Positions 45,427 to 57,735 of a DNA stretch of 64,000 nt are shown here, in pieces. This DNA comes from Hyposmocoma kahamanoa. Taxonomy: Eukaryota > Arthropoda > Insecta > Lepidoptera > Cosmopterigidae. Numbering within the stretch: the first letter of the stretch is position 1; the number at the start of each line of letters is the position of its first letter. The notes under the pieces were generated by a model that worked only from the letters and a program-made list of their open reading frames with translations, searched no databases and was not told the DNA's origin. The stretch is from assembly GCF_003589595.1 (NCBI RefSeq), contig NW_020653333.1, forward strand, positions 1,646,611 to 1,710,610. Direction: 5' to 3'. Position numbers and translations under genes: made by a program.

Positions 45427-45655
45427 TTATGACATAAAGTGACGGGACTAACAAGTCGTCCGGCTGGTGGTAAGCGACATGCCTATCCATAACAGTAGCA
45501 GTGCCACTCAGAGCTTTAAATCGATCTGAACCCTGAGATATAAAGTTTACAAGTCTCATGCGTCTACTGTAGTTATACCACCACCCGTACCTTTAAAAAT
45601 CGGAACACAGTTGTTGGCAGTACTTCCCTGGATAAACTCTTTCACAAGGAGCTCG
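45427..45655 (-). repeat. Rep-B copy in a duplicated segment
   Basis: Reverse copy beginning tttatgacataaagtgacgg. The ~200 bp to its left (45215-45426) also match the left flank of the copy at 53609. Confidence 0.8.
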
Positions 45656-46077
45656 ACTGATACTTATATTATTACTTTCATAGCATTTCATAGCTTTCAT
45701 AGCGCGTGCATCTTTGCGAATGTAGATGGCGCTTCTCGCCATCGACCCTGTTTTGCCAAAATATCACCTTTTCATGACCAAATATGGTAATAGCTAAACG
45801 ACTGTCGGTAACTTCATTACAAGCGTGATTACCGACCCGCACCCCCGCGCGTCCTATTCAGTATCCAAGAGTCCGCGTATGGTTCGAATTCAAAGGAGTT
45901 TTTCACATGCGCGCGTCTTTTGTGCTGTAATTTTTTATTAGTTCCTGTTAGAAGTATTTACTTATGTCGTAGTATCTGTGTAATATCTCTGTGCCCCGTT
46001 TTTATATAATACATACCCATAGTGTTCTACCGATTGACTTATTTATTTAGCCTGGCCATAGTTTAATATTAACGTCG

Positions 46078-46390
46078 TGAAGCCGTGATAGCCTAAGATT
46101 TGATTTACCGCCTCTCCTGCAGTAGGTTGTGAGTTCGAAACCGGGCTTGCACCTCGAGTTTTTCGAAATTTATGTCGATAACAATTTGAAATTCGCCATG
46201 ACTTTTTTGTTGAATAAAAACATCGTGAACAAACCAGCACACAGACGTGCGCAGGTTTCTTAATGATGTTCAAAAGCAATCTAATAATGTGTGTGAAATT
46301 CTCAATCCTCATTGGGCTCGCGTGAGAGCTAAAACCCAAGCCCTGTTATTGTAAGAGTGGCCAGCATTGGAACCTATATAGGCTATTATT
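46078..46390 (+). mobile_element. SINE-C copy 4
   Basis: gtgaagccgtgatagcctaa head with gagttcgaaaccgggcttgc. The body is diverged, with an insertion near 46200-46260, and it ends with ggaacctatataggct. Confidence 0.7.
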
Positions 46391-46619
46391 ACGATACTTT
46401 CTACGTATAATCTTACTAAGGTCAAGTGCAAGATGAAAGTAAGATATTGGCTTTAAGATTGAACTACGAGGATACGGAACAACTACTTGCTGTCCCGATA
46501 TAGTTAGCTCATAAAGTGATTCTTCTTTCTTCTTTTACCTGGCCCGGGAATAACTCATTTATTTGGGATCGGCCCTTCTGGTCACTCTTCTCCCTTTTTT
46601 CCTATACCTATGCTCTTCT

Positions 46620-47145
46620 CCAAGATGGTCAGTCCTGAGTCGTCTGTGGCATTAACTGATGCTCTTGTAGATCTTTATTAATAAGGAATATCCTTGTGAG
46701 GCGGGGTCTACCACGTCCTTTGGGCTGGTTACTCATGTCAAGGACTTTCTTTGTAATATGATTAGGCGGTCGTCGCATAACATGTCCGTACCACATAAGT
46801 CGGCACTTTAAAACTGCCTCTGATGTGGATATTTTTAACGTGGTCTAATCTTGTAACGCCACCTGGCCATCTTAGCATTTTCATTTCCGCTCTGTGTGTT
46901 CTGTTTTCTTGCAGCTTTTTGAGAGGCCAACATTCAGCACCGTACATTATGGCTGGTCGTACTGCTGCTTTGTATACTCTGCCCTTAGTACGAACCGGAT
47001 TTCTTTATCGCAGAGCACGCCGGGCAGTTCTCTCCATTTCCTTCATCCCGTGTTTATGCGATGCGTAACATCTACGTCTATTGTCCAACCATTACAGATG
47101 ATAGAACCAATGTATTTGAAATGGCCGACACGTTTAAGTGGATAG
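46620..47145 (-). pseudogene. Non-LTR retrotransposon RT C-terminal relic
   Basis: Read on the minus strand from 47145: FKYIGSIICN, DVTHRINTG, then (frame changes) MYGAECWPLKK (46947) and MKMLRWPGGVTRLDHVKNIHIRGSFKVP. It continues as MRRPPNHITKKVLDM and KGRGRPRLT (about 46780-46700). This is the canonical thumb/C-terminal order (F.YLGS..., LYG.E.W, MLRWM.GVTR.DR..N..IRG, GRGRP) of endonuclease-reverse-transcriptase LINEs. It holds several stops and frameshifts. Confidence 0.78.
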
Positions 47146-47399
47146 AGATAGAACTCATAATATGATTAATGTAAATTATTTAATTTCTAAAATAAAACCT
47201 TGTATTTAATTAAAGACCGCCATTCCAGCACACCAATGCTCAATCCAATGTTCATACTACGCCCTCGTCCTTGCATACCCACACCCCCTCATATAGACAC
47301 ATGCAAAACGATCTCTCACCCACATACGTGGGTGATACCCACACCATTTATACGTGTATATACACTTACACATACATATACAAACAAATACTAATCCAA

Positions 47400-47700
47400 C
47401 TAACACTACTATAAAAAATATTTTCCTTTCTTCTCTTTTGTTTTCGTTTTTGTAAACTTTAGTACCTAACTTATCGTAATTTTCATTGTTCGAGTACATA
47501 ATTTTTAAAAAATTTTTTAATATTTTTCAAGCTGTGGAGACCTGGTGATCTGAAATACAAACCTTACATCTAGTTTAGGCATTAGTCTCCCACTGTATAA
47601 TTATCCTAATTATGTATTGTTCTTGATATATTTCTTGACATACTTCTTATTGTAGTGAGAAAATAAACACTATTATTATTATTATCATCTTATTATTATT
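47400..47700 (+). repeat. LINE-like 3' end with (ATT)n tail
   Basis: ctgtggagacctggtgatct ... gtagtgagaaaataaacact followed by attattattatt has the form of a non-LTR 3' UTR with polyadenylation-like aataaa and a trinucleotide tail. The pyrimidine-rich DNA to its left (47215-47400) may belong to it. Confidence 0.5.
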
Positions 47701-47743
47701 TGCAGGACAGACACGGGTTCGAGTTTTGTCAGGTTGAAAAAAA

Positions 47744-48240
47744 AATTTTTTCACCTCACTAGCTCGGAAAGGCTTTCTTTCTCATCAGAAATCTGCGCGT
47801 AAAAGCACGCTAGCGTGGAAAAGGTTTTTGAAATTCGAACTTGACAATAGACTGTGGTGCATCTAACTTCTTCCAAGTTTCTTTCGCGTAGTTAGATGAT
47901 GACACGTTTAACTACGCGATTTGTCGTACAATATTTATGTAACATAAATTCCTTGGAATATTTTATTCTTAGTATTGTTGACATTAAATTGACAACGATA
48001 ACTATTTTTTTTATTAAAAGTGACTCGTTATAGTTCAACTGGTTTTTCTTTCATGTACCATTTTCCTCGTTATAAGTGAGGTGAAAAATTTTATGTTTCT
48101 CTAGGCCGGAAAGTTGCGTGTTTTGTGTCTCGTGTTTCGAAAATCTCGCTAAGCTCAGGATTTCAATTTTCTGGATCTTGGACTCCTTCACTTGCTCGCG
48201 TCAAACAACAACTTTGCAGCCTTCCTTGACATTACTATTG
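47744..48240 (-). repeat. Rep-G copy 3
   Basis: Reverse copy running from ttcacctcactagctcgg (47753) through gcacgctagcgtgg to caacaactttgcagcc (48212). The frame seen in copy 2 is heavily decayed. Confidence 0.75.
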
Positions 48241-50975
48241 TATTTGATCTGATAATTACACAGAAATGTAATTTAGAAAATAAAACTAGGCGGCTATTGA
48301 GAATCACTGGGCTACCATAGCACTTATGGTAATGTCTAGGACCATAAATTGTGACGATTATACGCTTATGTAAGCGTAGCGTAGCACTAGCAATGGTAAA
48401 AGGCCAACATAAATGAATCTCCGTCGGTTTGTCCAAGAATTTTACTCTCCATCCTAGAAGACATTGAACAGAAAACGTCTTGTATACTTAGTATACCGAC
48501 TACTACACGCTTCGCCACAGGTATAAGCAATTCGAAGTATCACAGTTTTCAACTACAAATTTGAGCCCTATGCAAATGACTTTAAGTACGATTTTCTACG
48601 GAGGATTTTAGCAGGCTGTGTTTCTATAGGTGGAGCCCACCGCATTTATAACAACAGGTTGGCACTAAAAGCTGTAACGGGCCTTATGAATATGGGTCGG
48701 GCCTTGACGATGAGTGAACAAGACCAGAGAAAATGTACTTTCTGCGTTTACTTATTAAGTAAGACAACAGGTATAACAATAACCTAACTAAATATGTCAT
48801 AAAAAAGCGCCAAAAATAAATACATTTAAATTTAGAACTCGAATAAAAAGACTATAATCAATTCGGTTTTTAGCTACTGTTGCGTTTAGCTATACTTATC
48901 ATATTGACTATATGGCCCGGTTTTAGCGGTCAAACTGATGTCACGTTTGTAAACAAAGAAAATCTTCCAACAATCCTTATAAACGCTCCTTAGTGATGAT
49001 ACGACATATACAGTGTGATGTTTTTAATGAGACAGTTTGGGGAAATCCGAAACTATTGAAAATACAAGGAAACTGTCTTAGGAACCATTAAGTCTTTTTT
49101 TGTGAAAACAATTTTGACATAGTAAATTAAACATAAAAAAGATATTGTTTTGTCAAGTGTGAGTTGTCAAAACAATAAAATAAAAATTAAAATGAATAAA
49201 AATGTTAAAAAATTTTTTAGTGCTAATCGACTAAGTTTCATTGTACGGGAAGAAAACAATCGGGACGGCAGAAGTTGGCCAAATTCCCATTAAAAAAACA
49301 ACCTGTATATGTAAAGATAAACAGAGGAGTCCAGCCGAGGCTTATTTTGATAGACTGGCCGACAGAGATTTAAAGTTTAGGCGCTATTAGGTCTTTATTC
49401 ACACATTCGACGTTCTGCGGGACTAGTTGTATAATTCAGCCCTGCTGATCGAATTGTTAACTTCAGTGACGTAATAAACGAAAGAACACGAACACAGGAG
49501 ACATACATAGCAGCCTGGCATCAAATATGGTCACAAAAACATATATTTTTTTGGAATCTTGTTTCAAAGTTATAATTTGAATTATCCATCATTCTTGAGA
49601 AACTTGCTACGTGATTTCACTACGTTTGTTTTGGTATACCTCTATAAATTGTTTTAACGAATTATGTGTTTGTATTGTATTATGTTATTTATTTTATTTT
49701 TTTATTATTATATATACTTTTGTAACAACTATAACTTTAACACGCCATTAGTTCCATTGCACCACCGCTAGATGGCATTATTTATTAGTTGTACTTTGAA
49801 ACGCGCTGTCGTTGTGTTAACTTCTATGGTATAAGTCAATTCATATGTTTTGTATTGCCAATGAATTTTTTCTACTGCTATAGCATTCGTATGGCACAAA
49901 AGGCTCTCAAGTTATTGAGACGTTTCGGTTCTTACTTACTGCTATCTTAGCTTTGGCACTGAACCTCGTGCTTTCACGTCAGTGAGCTACACTGTTGGAT
50001 CCTTAGCCATTTTGTTTGTGCCTTTTGTTTAATTTCTTGTCCACAAAGTCTGCGTCTCAATGTTCTAAGCACCCTTTCCGTTGACACACTATACTTTTAT
50101 TTTATTATTTATACTTATTATTATTATATGTATTTTATATTCTCGCCTCTCCCAAGGCCTAAAAGACTAATTTTTAAATGGGAAAGGGGGTATTTGTTAT
50201 TATTATTATTTTTACATGATGTATGTCTGTATGGTACGATTTATTAAGTATGCTACATGTTATAATCACTTTAACATAAGACTGATTCTTGTTTCCTTCT
50301 CTTTCTACATATCTATAGAACAAAGAACCAATGACTCCAATAATACAAGTATTTACTTAGTTTAGGAGTTAACTGGTCTGTGTTAAAATCATCACTGTAC
50401 GACTTCAACATGTTCAAATTTATATTATTTCAAAAAAATTGTAGTGTTTAGTTTAAGTGCTGTACCCTTTTTAAATAAATTATTATAAGGACAGTCTCCC
50501 GTGGTGCGTGATTTTACAGATTTCATACAGGTTTATGTTTTTGTATGCGTGTGTTATATATTTGCTTATCCACAACAATGGGAATCAGTGTTGTGTATGC
50601 GCGTATGCTCTATACCGTGTGTGCTGAGCTCGCTCCCTTGCTACTCATTCATTGAAAATTTTTAAATTGTTGAATAAGGTACTTTTGTTATACTTTTGCC
50701 TTCAAAACTTTAACATTAATTATCTATGTGCACCTGATATTTGAAATGTAAGTTTCGAACCGGCCCGGCCCTTTCATATTATAATTAATTACAGAATGAC
50801 AACCCGTCGCCGCGCACCCGCTCCGTCCATTTTTTGCTATTGATCCATGCACCGCTACGGACGCGTCTGCCTTACTACAGACGAGCGTCTCTCCTCGGTA
50901 TGCGGGAGCGAGCTCGCTATTGGTAAAAACGCGATCCATGGAAAGCGGCCTTAACTTAATAGATTTCTTTAATAT
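48241..50975. other. Long unassigned stretch
   Basis: No conserved frame found. An imperfect inverted repeat (attgttttgtcaa / ttgtcaaaacaat) lies at about 49145-49180. 50140-50190 carries ctcgcctctcccaaggccta, the reverse of a piece at 44270-44325. The interval 50755-50950 is GC-richer, without recognisable genes. Confidence 0.45.
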
Positions 50976-51180
50976 AATACCATGTGACGGGACGAATAAG
51001 TTGTGTATTATGTGGACATGCGATAACAGTTGCAGTCAACTCAGAGCTTTAAAAATCTTAGGGGCACTGCCACTGTGCTCGTCACCCTGAGATAAGTTGC
51101 AAAGTCCCATGTGCCTGTAATTTCACCCGTACCCTTCAAAATTGCAACGCAATAATACTCACATCACTGCTTGGCTTAAT
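50976..51180 (-). repeat. Rep-B copy
   Basis: Reverse copy from taataccatgtgacgggacg to catcactgcttggctt, with internal losses. Confidence 0.77.
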
Positions 51181-51780
51181 TAATTGGGCGCTTACACGAG
51201 TAGGTACAAAGAGTTAATGTGCACTAAATTAATACAAACACAAAACTGTTGAAACTCCCTAACTAACAACCATATATCAACTTTGCATGCGGATTGCGGT
51301 AACATTGAACTGAGATAGAACTTTATGGGAGTAGTTTTATAATTAAAGGATAGTGTTATCATTTATCAGTTAGGCATTTTGTGGAGCTCAATAGCGCTGA
51401 AGTGGAGAGGATCGGTACTAGAAGCGTTGCAAAGCGGTCGACGATAATAGTTAAGTCAACCAAAAGGCCATGGATGTAAATGACCCAAGATCGGAGAGAA
51501 TTTTGCAATGAAATGAAAATTGCATTCCGCAAATGGGCAGGTCTACACTCACTAGTGAGTGACAAAAAGCTGAACAAGAAAAAGAAGTTTACATACTGCC
51601 GTTGGATGGCACTGTATTGTATATAGTAATATTAATCACTAATAGATTATTTATACCTGATTAATATTGATCGTGCAATAGTAACAATAGAAATTACGAC
51701 AGGGCAACAAAGAGTTAAGTTTAGCGTAACTATGATTGTCAATCGTGGAATGTAATTCGGAAATATACTCATGGGCATCT

Positions 51781-51925
51781 GCAGGCACATGGGACTTGTC
51801 ACTTTACGTCTCAGGGTGACAGGCGCAGTGCTCTTCAGATTATGCGATTTAAAATTCTGAATGGAACTGCAAATATTATAGATAGGCGTGTCGCTTACCA
51901 CCAGGCGCACTTCACTTGTATTTAA
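51781..51925 (+). repeat. Rep-B copy
   Basis: gcaggcacatgggacttgtc to accaccaggcgcacttcact; truncated at both ends. Confidence 0.77.
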
Positions 51926-52376
51926 TATTACTACTGGCTGCACTATCGCGCCCTTAAAATTAGACATAACTATTAGGTAAAGATTTTCTGTACGGGCTTT
52001 ATCCAATAAACTGTTTTACTTTCAAACCGTATTTTATCAATTTTATCATTTTTGAGTTATGGCAGTATTTGGTGTCCTGTGCGATGTATTTGTCATTGAA
52101 TTTGCGGTGTTGCGTTACGAGTAGCCTAGAAAATATTACAACAATATCTAATGAGCAGTCTCATAGCATTATCGTTTCAAGCATTACCTCTATATCTGCA
52201 AACTATTTCGTGTGAGTTTCAGATAGAATTGAAACCACTGAAGATACATTGTCGGCATTTACAGTTTATGTAGAGGCAATTTCAGGCTGATTAATGATTT
52301 GGAATTAGGTACTCCTAATCCCTTTTTGAGTCCTTAATAATGAACCTGACAATCACACCAATTATCTGGTCTTAAC

Positions 52377-52583
52377 TACCTCCGTGGCCGAAGGGTTACC
52401 ATATTGGACTGTCACGCAGAGGTTCAATTTCCGGGCCGGGAGAAATATTTGTATGGCCTACATTTATTTCTCTCGTGATTTTGTGTGTAACTTGTGGTTG
52501 TCTATGTGTGTCTCCATGGCACCCTCGATATAGGTTTTCCTAGTGCGGGGCTATAAGTGTGTGCGTTATTATTATTATTATAA
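52377..52583 (+). mobile_element. SINE-A copy 12
   Basis: acctccgtggccgaagggtt head, caatttccgggccgggag, complete body and (ATT)n tail. Confidence 0.88.
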
Positions 52584-52765
52584 TACATCCCCGTATATTC
52601 TGGATAATTCTAATGACGTTCGACGACCTTCACCCCCGCTCCTGTGCGTTTTTCATCGGACTGGTATTTACGCTAACGCTTGTTCTTTTGTTACCGCACA
52701 GGGTTATCACGGTTTAGAGAAATCTATTTAAATATTTTTGTGTTTGTACGAAACTAAAATTATTA

Positions 52766-53215
52766 AAAGTGATGGAACAATAGTAATTTGTTATGCAAGG
52801 GTGCAAAGTTATTGTTTGACGCGAGTGCTTGTATTAAAACCCGAGCAAGCGAAGGATTGTAATATTGAACCACGAGCGAAGCGAGAGGAAAATTGTAGAT
52901 CAAAGAAAAACAACAAATTAGTTTTATTCATTGAAACATCAAAAATTAGTTATCGTTGTCAGTTTAATGTCAATAATACTAAGAATATAATATACCAACG
53001 GATTTATATTACATAAATAATGTACGAGAAATCGCGTAGTTGAACGTGTCATTGTATTTTATTTTCATCGAAAGATAAAGTTAGGTGCACCACAGTCCAT
53101 CGTCAAGTTCGAATTTCAAAGCCTTTTCCACGCTAGCGTGGAAAAAAACACTTTTGCGCGCTAATTTCTAATGAGAAAGAAAGCCTTTCCGAGCTAGTGA
53201 GGTGAAAAAGTTGTT
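52766..53215 (+). repeat. Rep-G copy 4 with perfect 22-bp palindrome
   Basis: Begins near gtgatggaacaatagtaatt, with CLTRVLVLKPEQAK and IEPRAKR in frame followed by an internal deletion. It contains the perfect palindrome ttttccacgct/agcgtggaaaa at 53124-53145 and ends gagctagtgaggtgaaaaa. Confidence 0.78.
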
Positions 53216-53399
53216 ATTTATGTCATTAGTAATATAGTACTGCGAAGTTGTTACTATTTTACGCATAACCTACGTACATAGGTATATAAACCCCTTTGAG
53301 ATCGCGTAAAATATATTTATATATTTAGGTCATCACTCCTTGGGTCAAGTTATTATCACCCACACAAGTGTATACCATTATTACCCCCACGACCATAAT

Positions 53400-53608
53400 A
53401 CAAGGAAAGTTGACATTGTATTCGTAATTTCGGAGATAAGTTATTTGTCTAATTCAGCGATTGCCAAACTGTCTGTCAACATTGACCCCGCCTTGCGCTC
53501 GAATCCAACCATGAAATGGAAAGAGTCTATGAAAGTGGATCCCACTTGAGCAGCTCGGGTACAGAATTTTGGCTTTAAATAAATGGAATAACTAATTAAC
53601 ACAGATCT
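53400..53608. repeat. Segment shared with 45215-45426
   Basis: Contains tcgtaatttcggagataagt, ttgtctaattcagcgattgc, gaaagtggatcccacttgag and aaataaatggaataacta, followed by Rep-B as in the partner copy. Confidence 0.8.
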
Positions 53609-53835
53609 TTTTTATGATAACATGTGACGGGACGAAGTTGTGCCCCTGGTGGTAAGTGACATGCCTGTTCATAACAGTTGCAGTGCCACTCAGAGCTTTA
53701 AATCACAAAGATCTGAGGGGCACTTCCACTCACCCTGAGACATAAGTTGACAAGTCCCAAGTGCCTGTAGTTTCACCAGCACCTTTTAAAACCGAAACGC
53801 AGTATTGCTCACATTACGGCTTGGCTCTACTGCTA
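53609..53835 (-). repeat. Rep-B copy in a duplicated segment
   Basis: Reverse copy starting tttttatgataacatgtgac; ends gcttggctctactgct with an internal deletion. Confidence 0.8.
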
Positions 53836-54283
53836 CAAGATAGTACCTATGAACTTTTGTAAGTACTATCATAGTATATATAACGAAATAAATACTCCAA
53901 CTCCCACTTGTTTGGCGCAGCAATACCTACATGTCGCTCGGAGCGTACGTCTGTCATATTATTATTTTAGTTGTTATTATAGATTGTAATTTAAGACAAA
54001 AAGGTATTCATAGCAGTATTCTCGAGCTATATTCTAATATAAACATCAAATATAGTGATCACTTGTTGATATTTTTATACCAATATCGCGGATTATCTCG
54101 ATTGTGGGAGTATGATTGTAAAATAGAAATGAATTAGATTAAAACAGAACTGATGAGACAGAACTTGAGACACTCTTGTATAATAATCATAAACGGACGC
54201 TTACATATTATAAAGAATGATGCATGCGACAATGCGTGCTATGCAATGTGAGTACACCGCGAAATTATGCGAATTTGAGTTTT

Positions 54284-54341
54284 TATTAAAATTAAATTAG
54301 ATTAAAATTAAATTAAATTAAATTAAATTATTAAATTAAAT
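54284..54341. repeat. (AAATT)n microsatellite
   Basis: Imperfect pentanucleotide array attaaaattaaatt... directly upstream of the RTE relic. Confidence 0.9.
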
Positions 54342-54343
54342 AG

Positions 54344-54925
54344 ATGGCGTGGTCCAAAACACAAATAATGTCTAACAGCAAGAAAGGCAGGGTCGAGGTA
54401 GACGGGCAGGAAATCCACTATGTCAATGAGTATATCTACCTGGGCCAGTTAGCAAGCTTCAAACACAGGCAAGATAAGGAAAACGGTCGTTGCATAGAGA
54501 ACCCCTGGAAGAGCTACTGGTCCTTAAAGGAGTAACTCACGATGCGCAGACATGGTCGCTGACCGAGTTCCAGAAGTCCAAACTCAAGATATGCCAGAGG
54601 GCGATGGAACGCAGCTTCTGGATTTAAACGTATTCACCGAGTACGCAATACTTAATTTTTATTAATTCGATGACTGGTATTACCGATGCATGTGGGAAGC
54701 AAAACTGCGAGGCTCAAATGGGATTGGGCGGGCCAAGTTATTCGGATACAACCTGAGAAATGGGCGAACGTCGTCACTCCTTGGGTGCCCGAGGATGGAA
54801 AGAGACAGCGTGGAAGGCGTTGGCGGGACGATCTTGACGGGTTTGAGAGGGAGTGGTAGGAGATCGCTAGAGACAGGGAGCAATGGAGAATTTTGGGGAG
54901 ACCTTCGTCCAGCAGACCTAGAACC
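54344..54925 (+). pseudogene. RTE-clade LINE ORF C-terminal relic
   Basis: The plus strand starts KTQIMSNSKKGRVEVDGQEI and HYVNEYIYLGQL (54350-54450), matching the RTE RT region 'VDG..I..VdeYIYLGQ'. A frame change leads to AQTWSLTEFQKSKLKICQRA (54550-54605), then DWAG, PEKWANVVTPWVPEDGK and RRWRDDLDGFEREW (54720-54860). These blocks are collinear with RTE elements often predicted as craniofacial-development-protein-2-like genes. Frameshifts and stops separate them. The (AAATT)n run just upstream replaces the missing 5' part. Confidence 0.8.
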
Positions 54926-55469
54926 TCGCGCGAAAATATGCGAATATTGCGTCCGTACTCGCACACATACTGTTTGCGCTGTTGCTATGTTTGTATGAAG
55001 TTACGTTACTTGTTTTACCATTATTATGGTACCATGATCTTACACAATAACTTCTCGTAATAGAGAAATATGCCTATGAAGTAAACATTTTGAAAACATA
55101 AATATTTATGAAATGTGATTGAAGATCTATAACATGACAGAGCACTAAGTGAGCTATCAAAAACACATTTGAAGTTGATGAATTAATAAAATCCCTATAA
55201 TAGAAAGGCACGTGATGTGCAACAGAAAAAAGTGGCACGTGGTCTACGAGACGCAAAGTTTTAGGACCTTGGTGTAATGTGCTAGATTACCTAATATTAT
55301 AACAGGTTTAGGTAATCGAGTACATACACTGTTTCAGTACATCCATCCCTCATCCCACGACGTAAAAAATCATAAGCTCAAATTCCCAACTTAAAAAAAA
55401 ACCTACAAAAGAATTTGGTGGTTTGCATTAATATTAGACATAACTGTCAGTCATAACTCTCAGTCTGCC

Positions 55470-55552
55470 GTGACCGTGGAACCTGTAAAGGGCTCGAATT
55501 GAAAAAACAAATATACGCGACTTAGATCCGCAAAATAGTTACATTTCCTATA
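55470..55552. repeat. Rep-H fragment
   Basis: gaacctgtaaagggctcgaa followed by aaaaacaaatatacgcgact; short. Confidence 0.6.
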
Positions 55553-55875
55553 ATTTTATTTTTTATTTATTTACACAGACGCAGACAGCGCGTGCAAATA
55601 ATAATTAGTCTTTAGTGTTCTATTATTAGTGTTTCTATGTATGTTAGTCTATAAGGTATGTATTTATGAGTCTTTGTAACCTGAATACAAATAAATAAAT
55701 AATAATAAAATAAAAATAATTACCATGATAATTATCTGATACGTATAGGATGATTTTATCATACAATTATCCACGCTATTTGATAATTTTGTCACATTAA
55801 GTTTTTACTGAAAATGTCAAACAGTGAAAAAACGAAATAAACAAAAAATGTTTTGGAAAACGATTCGGTTAGTGA

Positions 55876-55977
55876 TTTTTTTAACCGACTTCAAAAAAAG
55901 GAGGAGGTTCGCAATTCGGTTGCATTTTTTTTGTACATATGTTACGCGATAACTCTTTCTTTGAACCGATTTGTCGT
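55876..55977 (-). repeat. Rep-D copy, reverse
   Basis: ttaaccgacttcaaaaaaag gaggaggttcgcaattcgg, then gttacgcgataactctttct. Confidence 0.72.
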
Positions 55978-55979
55978 GG

Positions 55980-56260
55980 CAAATTGACAGGCGTGTCACT
56001 TTCTACCAGGCGCACGAGTTGCTCATCTCGTCACTTGATATCATAAAAAAATATTCACTACAATTTGGACTATCGGCATTTCCCGTCTTAAATGCAAACC
56101 TATCCGACAGAATGCGATCGGAACGTAGTATCAAAGCAACAACCAGTCATGAAGTTGACAAGTCCCATGTGCCTTTAGTTTCACCCTTACCTCTCAAATC
56201 CGGAACGCAGTAGTGTTCAGATTACTGCTTGACGGCAAAAACAAGTACGGTGGCAGTTAG
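55980..56260. repeat. Two opposed Rep-B fragments
   Basis: Plus fragment 55980-56052 (attgacaggcgtgtcacttt ... tatcataaaaaaa) and minus fragment 56146-56260 (gaagttgacaagtcccatgt ... ggtggcagt). Confidence 0.75.
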
Positions 56261-56667
56261 TACAGAAATTAAATAAAAATACAATAAACCATATATAAAA
56301 CAATCACAACATAAAATATGGAATTTAATAAAGTAAAATTAAATATATAACTAACACTGTCTAGATTAAAATCACATGAGATTAAAATGAAAACGCGACT
56401 CCATTAAGGGGATTAGTAACAATTCTAACCAGGCTCGAATGCTAATTTTGAATATCTGAGTGGAGGATCAACGGACGTTACCCGGGCGTGCCTTTGCCAG
56501 GACGTGGTTTTAGGCATACAACTGTTTTAAACTTATTTATGAAGTTAGAGAGAATGGAAATATCGAGTGAACAAGTAATTTCTGAAGTGTACAATGTATG
56601 CTTAGAGCACTCTGTAAGAACTGCAAAAAAGAAACCTTACATACTTTGCCCTTGAACTATTTTAATG

Positions 56668-56848
56668 CCAGTAGAGCTTTTTGTGAAGTCCAGGGAAGTA
56701 CTGCCGCCAAGCAGTAAATAATATGAACATTACTGCGTTCGGGATTTGAAGAGTTAAGATGCTTGACAACTTTAAGTATCAGGTTGACGGGCGTAGTCAC
56801 CCTTCAGATCTTTGCAATTTAAGGCTCTGAGTGGCACTGTAACTTTTT
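56668..56848 (+). repeat. Rep-B copy, internally deleted
   Basis: agtagagctttttgtgaagt to gctctgagtggcactgtaac. Confidence 0.75.
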
Positions 56849-56939
56849 GCTTACTGTTATATTTATTCGTATATTTTTTGCGAAAGTATACTTGTTTGTA
56901 GTTAATTGAAGATCAAATAAATTGAAACTTGAACCAGTG

Positions 56940-57105
56940 ATACTTTCGCCTAAACCAGTTTGCGCTCTGCGTCCGATCCGTATCCATTTCGAATCCGAGA
57001 ATATACAAATATCATGGCGCTTATATCAGAATCCAACTTCCAACTTTATATGGCGAACAGCTGAGTGGAATTCCCTGCCTCCAGATTTTATTACGAGCAA
57101 CTCCT
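56940..57105 (+). pseudogene. LINE C-terminal fragment (WRTAEWNSLP)
   Basis: The frame contains PVCALRPIRIHFESENI and then FIWRTAEWNSLPPDFI, which resembles the RTA.lWNsLP motif that closes jockey-type LINE ORFs. It is short and isolated. Confidence 0.5.
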
Positions 57106-57667
57106 AAAGATTCTTACTCATTCTTCTCAGGGAAGTCATGAATTATTACGTTTTAAAGTGTAAATTTATTTTAGGTACCTATAGTAAATGATTTTTGTCT
57201 TTTGTTTCTATCTAGTGACAAGACACGGCAAACGTATGTTTTTTTTACCGTATATGGTTTGATCGTGTGGTGTGAATTTACCCATATGTTCGCATACGCC
57301 ACTGGAAACCGTCCTGAAAAACTATTCGATAACCCGTACAAGTGTGAATCGGCTATAATATATAATATATAATACTTACTCAAAAGGACTGTCGAACTCA
57401 GACCATTGCAAACTAGGATGGTGTAAGTTATAATAATAAACATTTATATTTTATTTTTTTTATGTTACCTATATAAGTTTCTCTCGTACGCAATAAGCAC
57501 GCTCTTGAATATTTGTTACACGAGACTAAATTTATTTTATTATTTGTTATCATGACTATGACTACCGCTTCAAATTTAATAAATGTGTGTTTTCAAGCAG
57601 AATTTAAACTTACTCGTAAATAAATAATTGTAATGGGTAGTGAAACTTTAGATAATATTCATATTTC

Positions 57668-57735
57668 GTCATAAGTACTCCCACAGGGCACAGTCCTGTA
57701 ACCCGCCTGTCCTAATTTATATCAGGCAGGTTTTG
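57668..57735 (+). pseudogene. Tiny RT motif-B remnant
   Basis: The plus strand reads VLPQGTVL then a stop, then PVLIYI. This resembles the GVPQGTVLGPLLF.lYIND box of LINE/jockey reverse transcriptases. Only about 20 codons are recognisable. Confidence 0.4.

Noticed and set aside
48188..48436. 82-codon minus-strand frame as a gene
   Set aside because: It begins in unassigned DNA and ends inside Rep-G copy 3; no recognisable domain.
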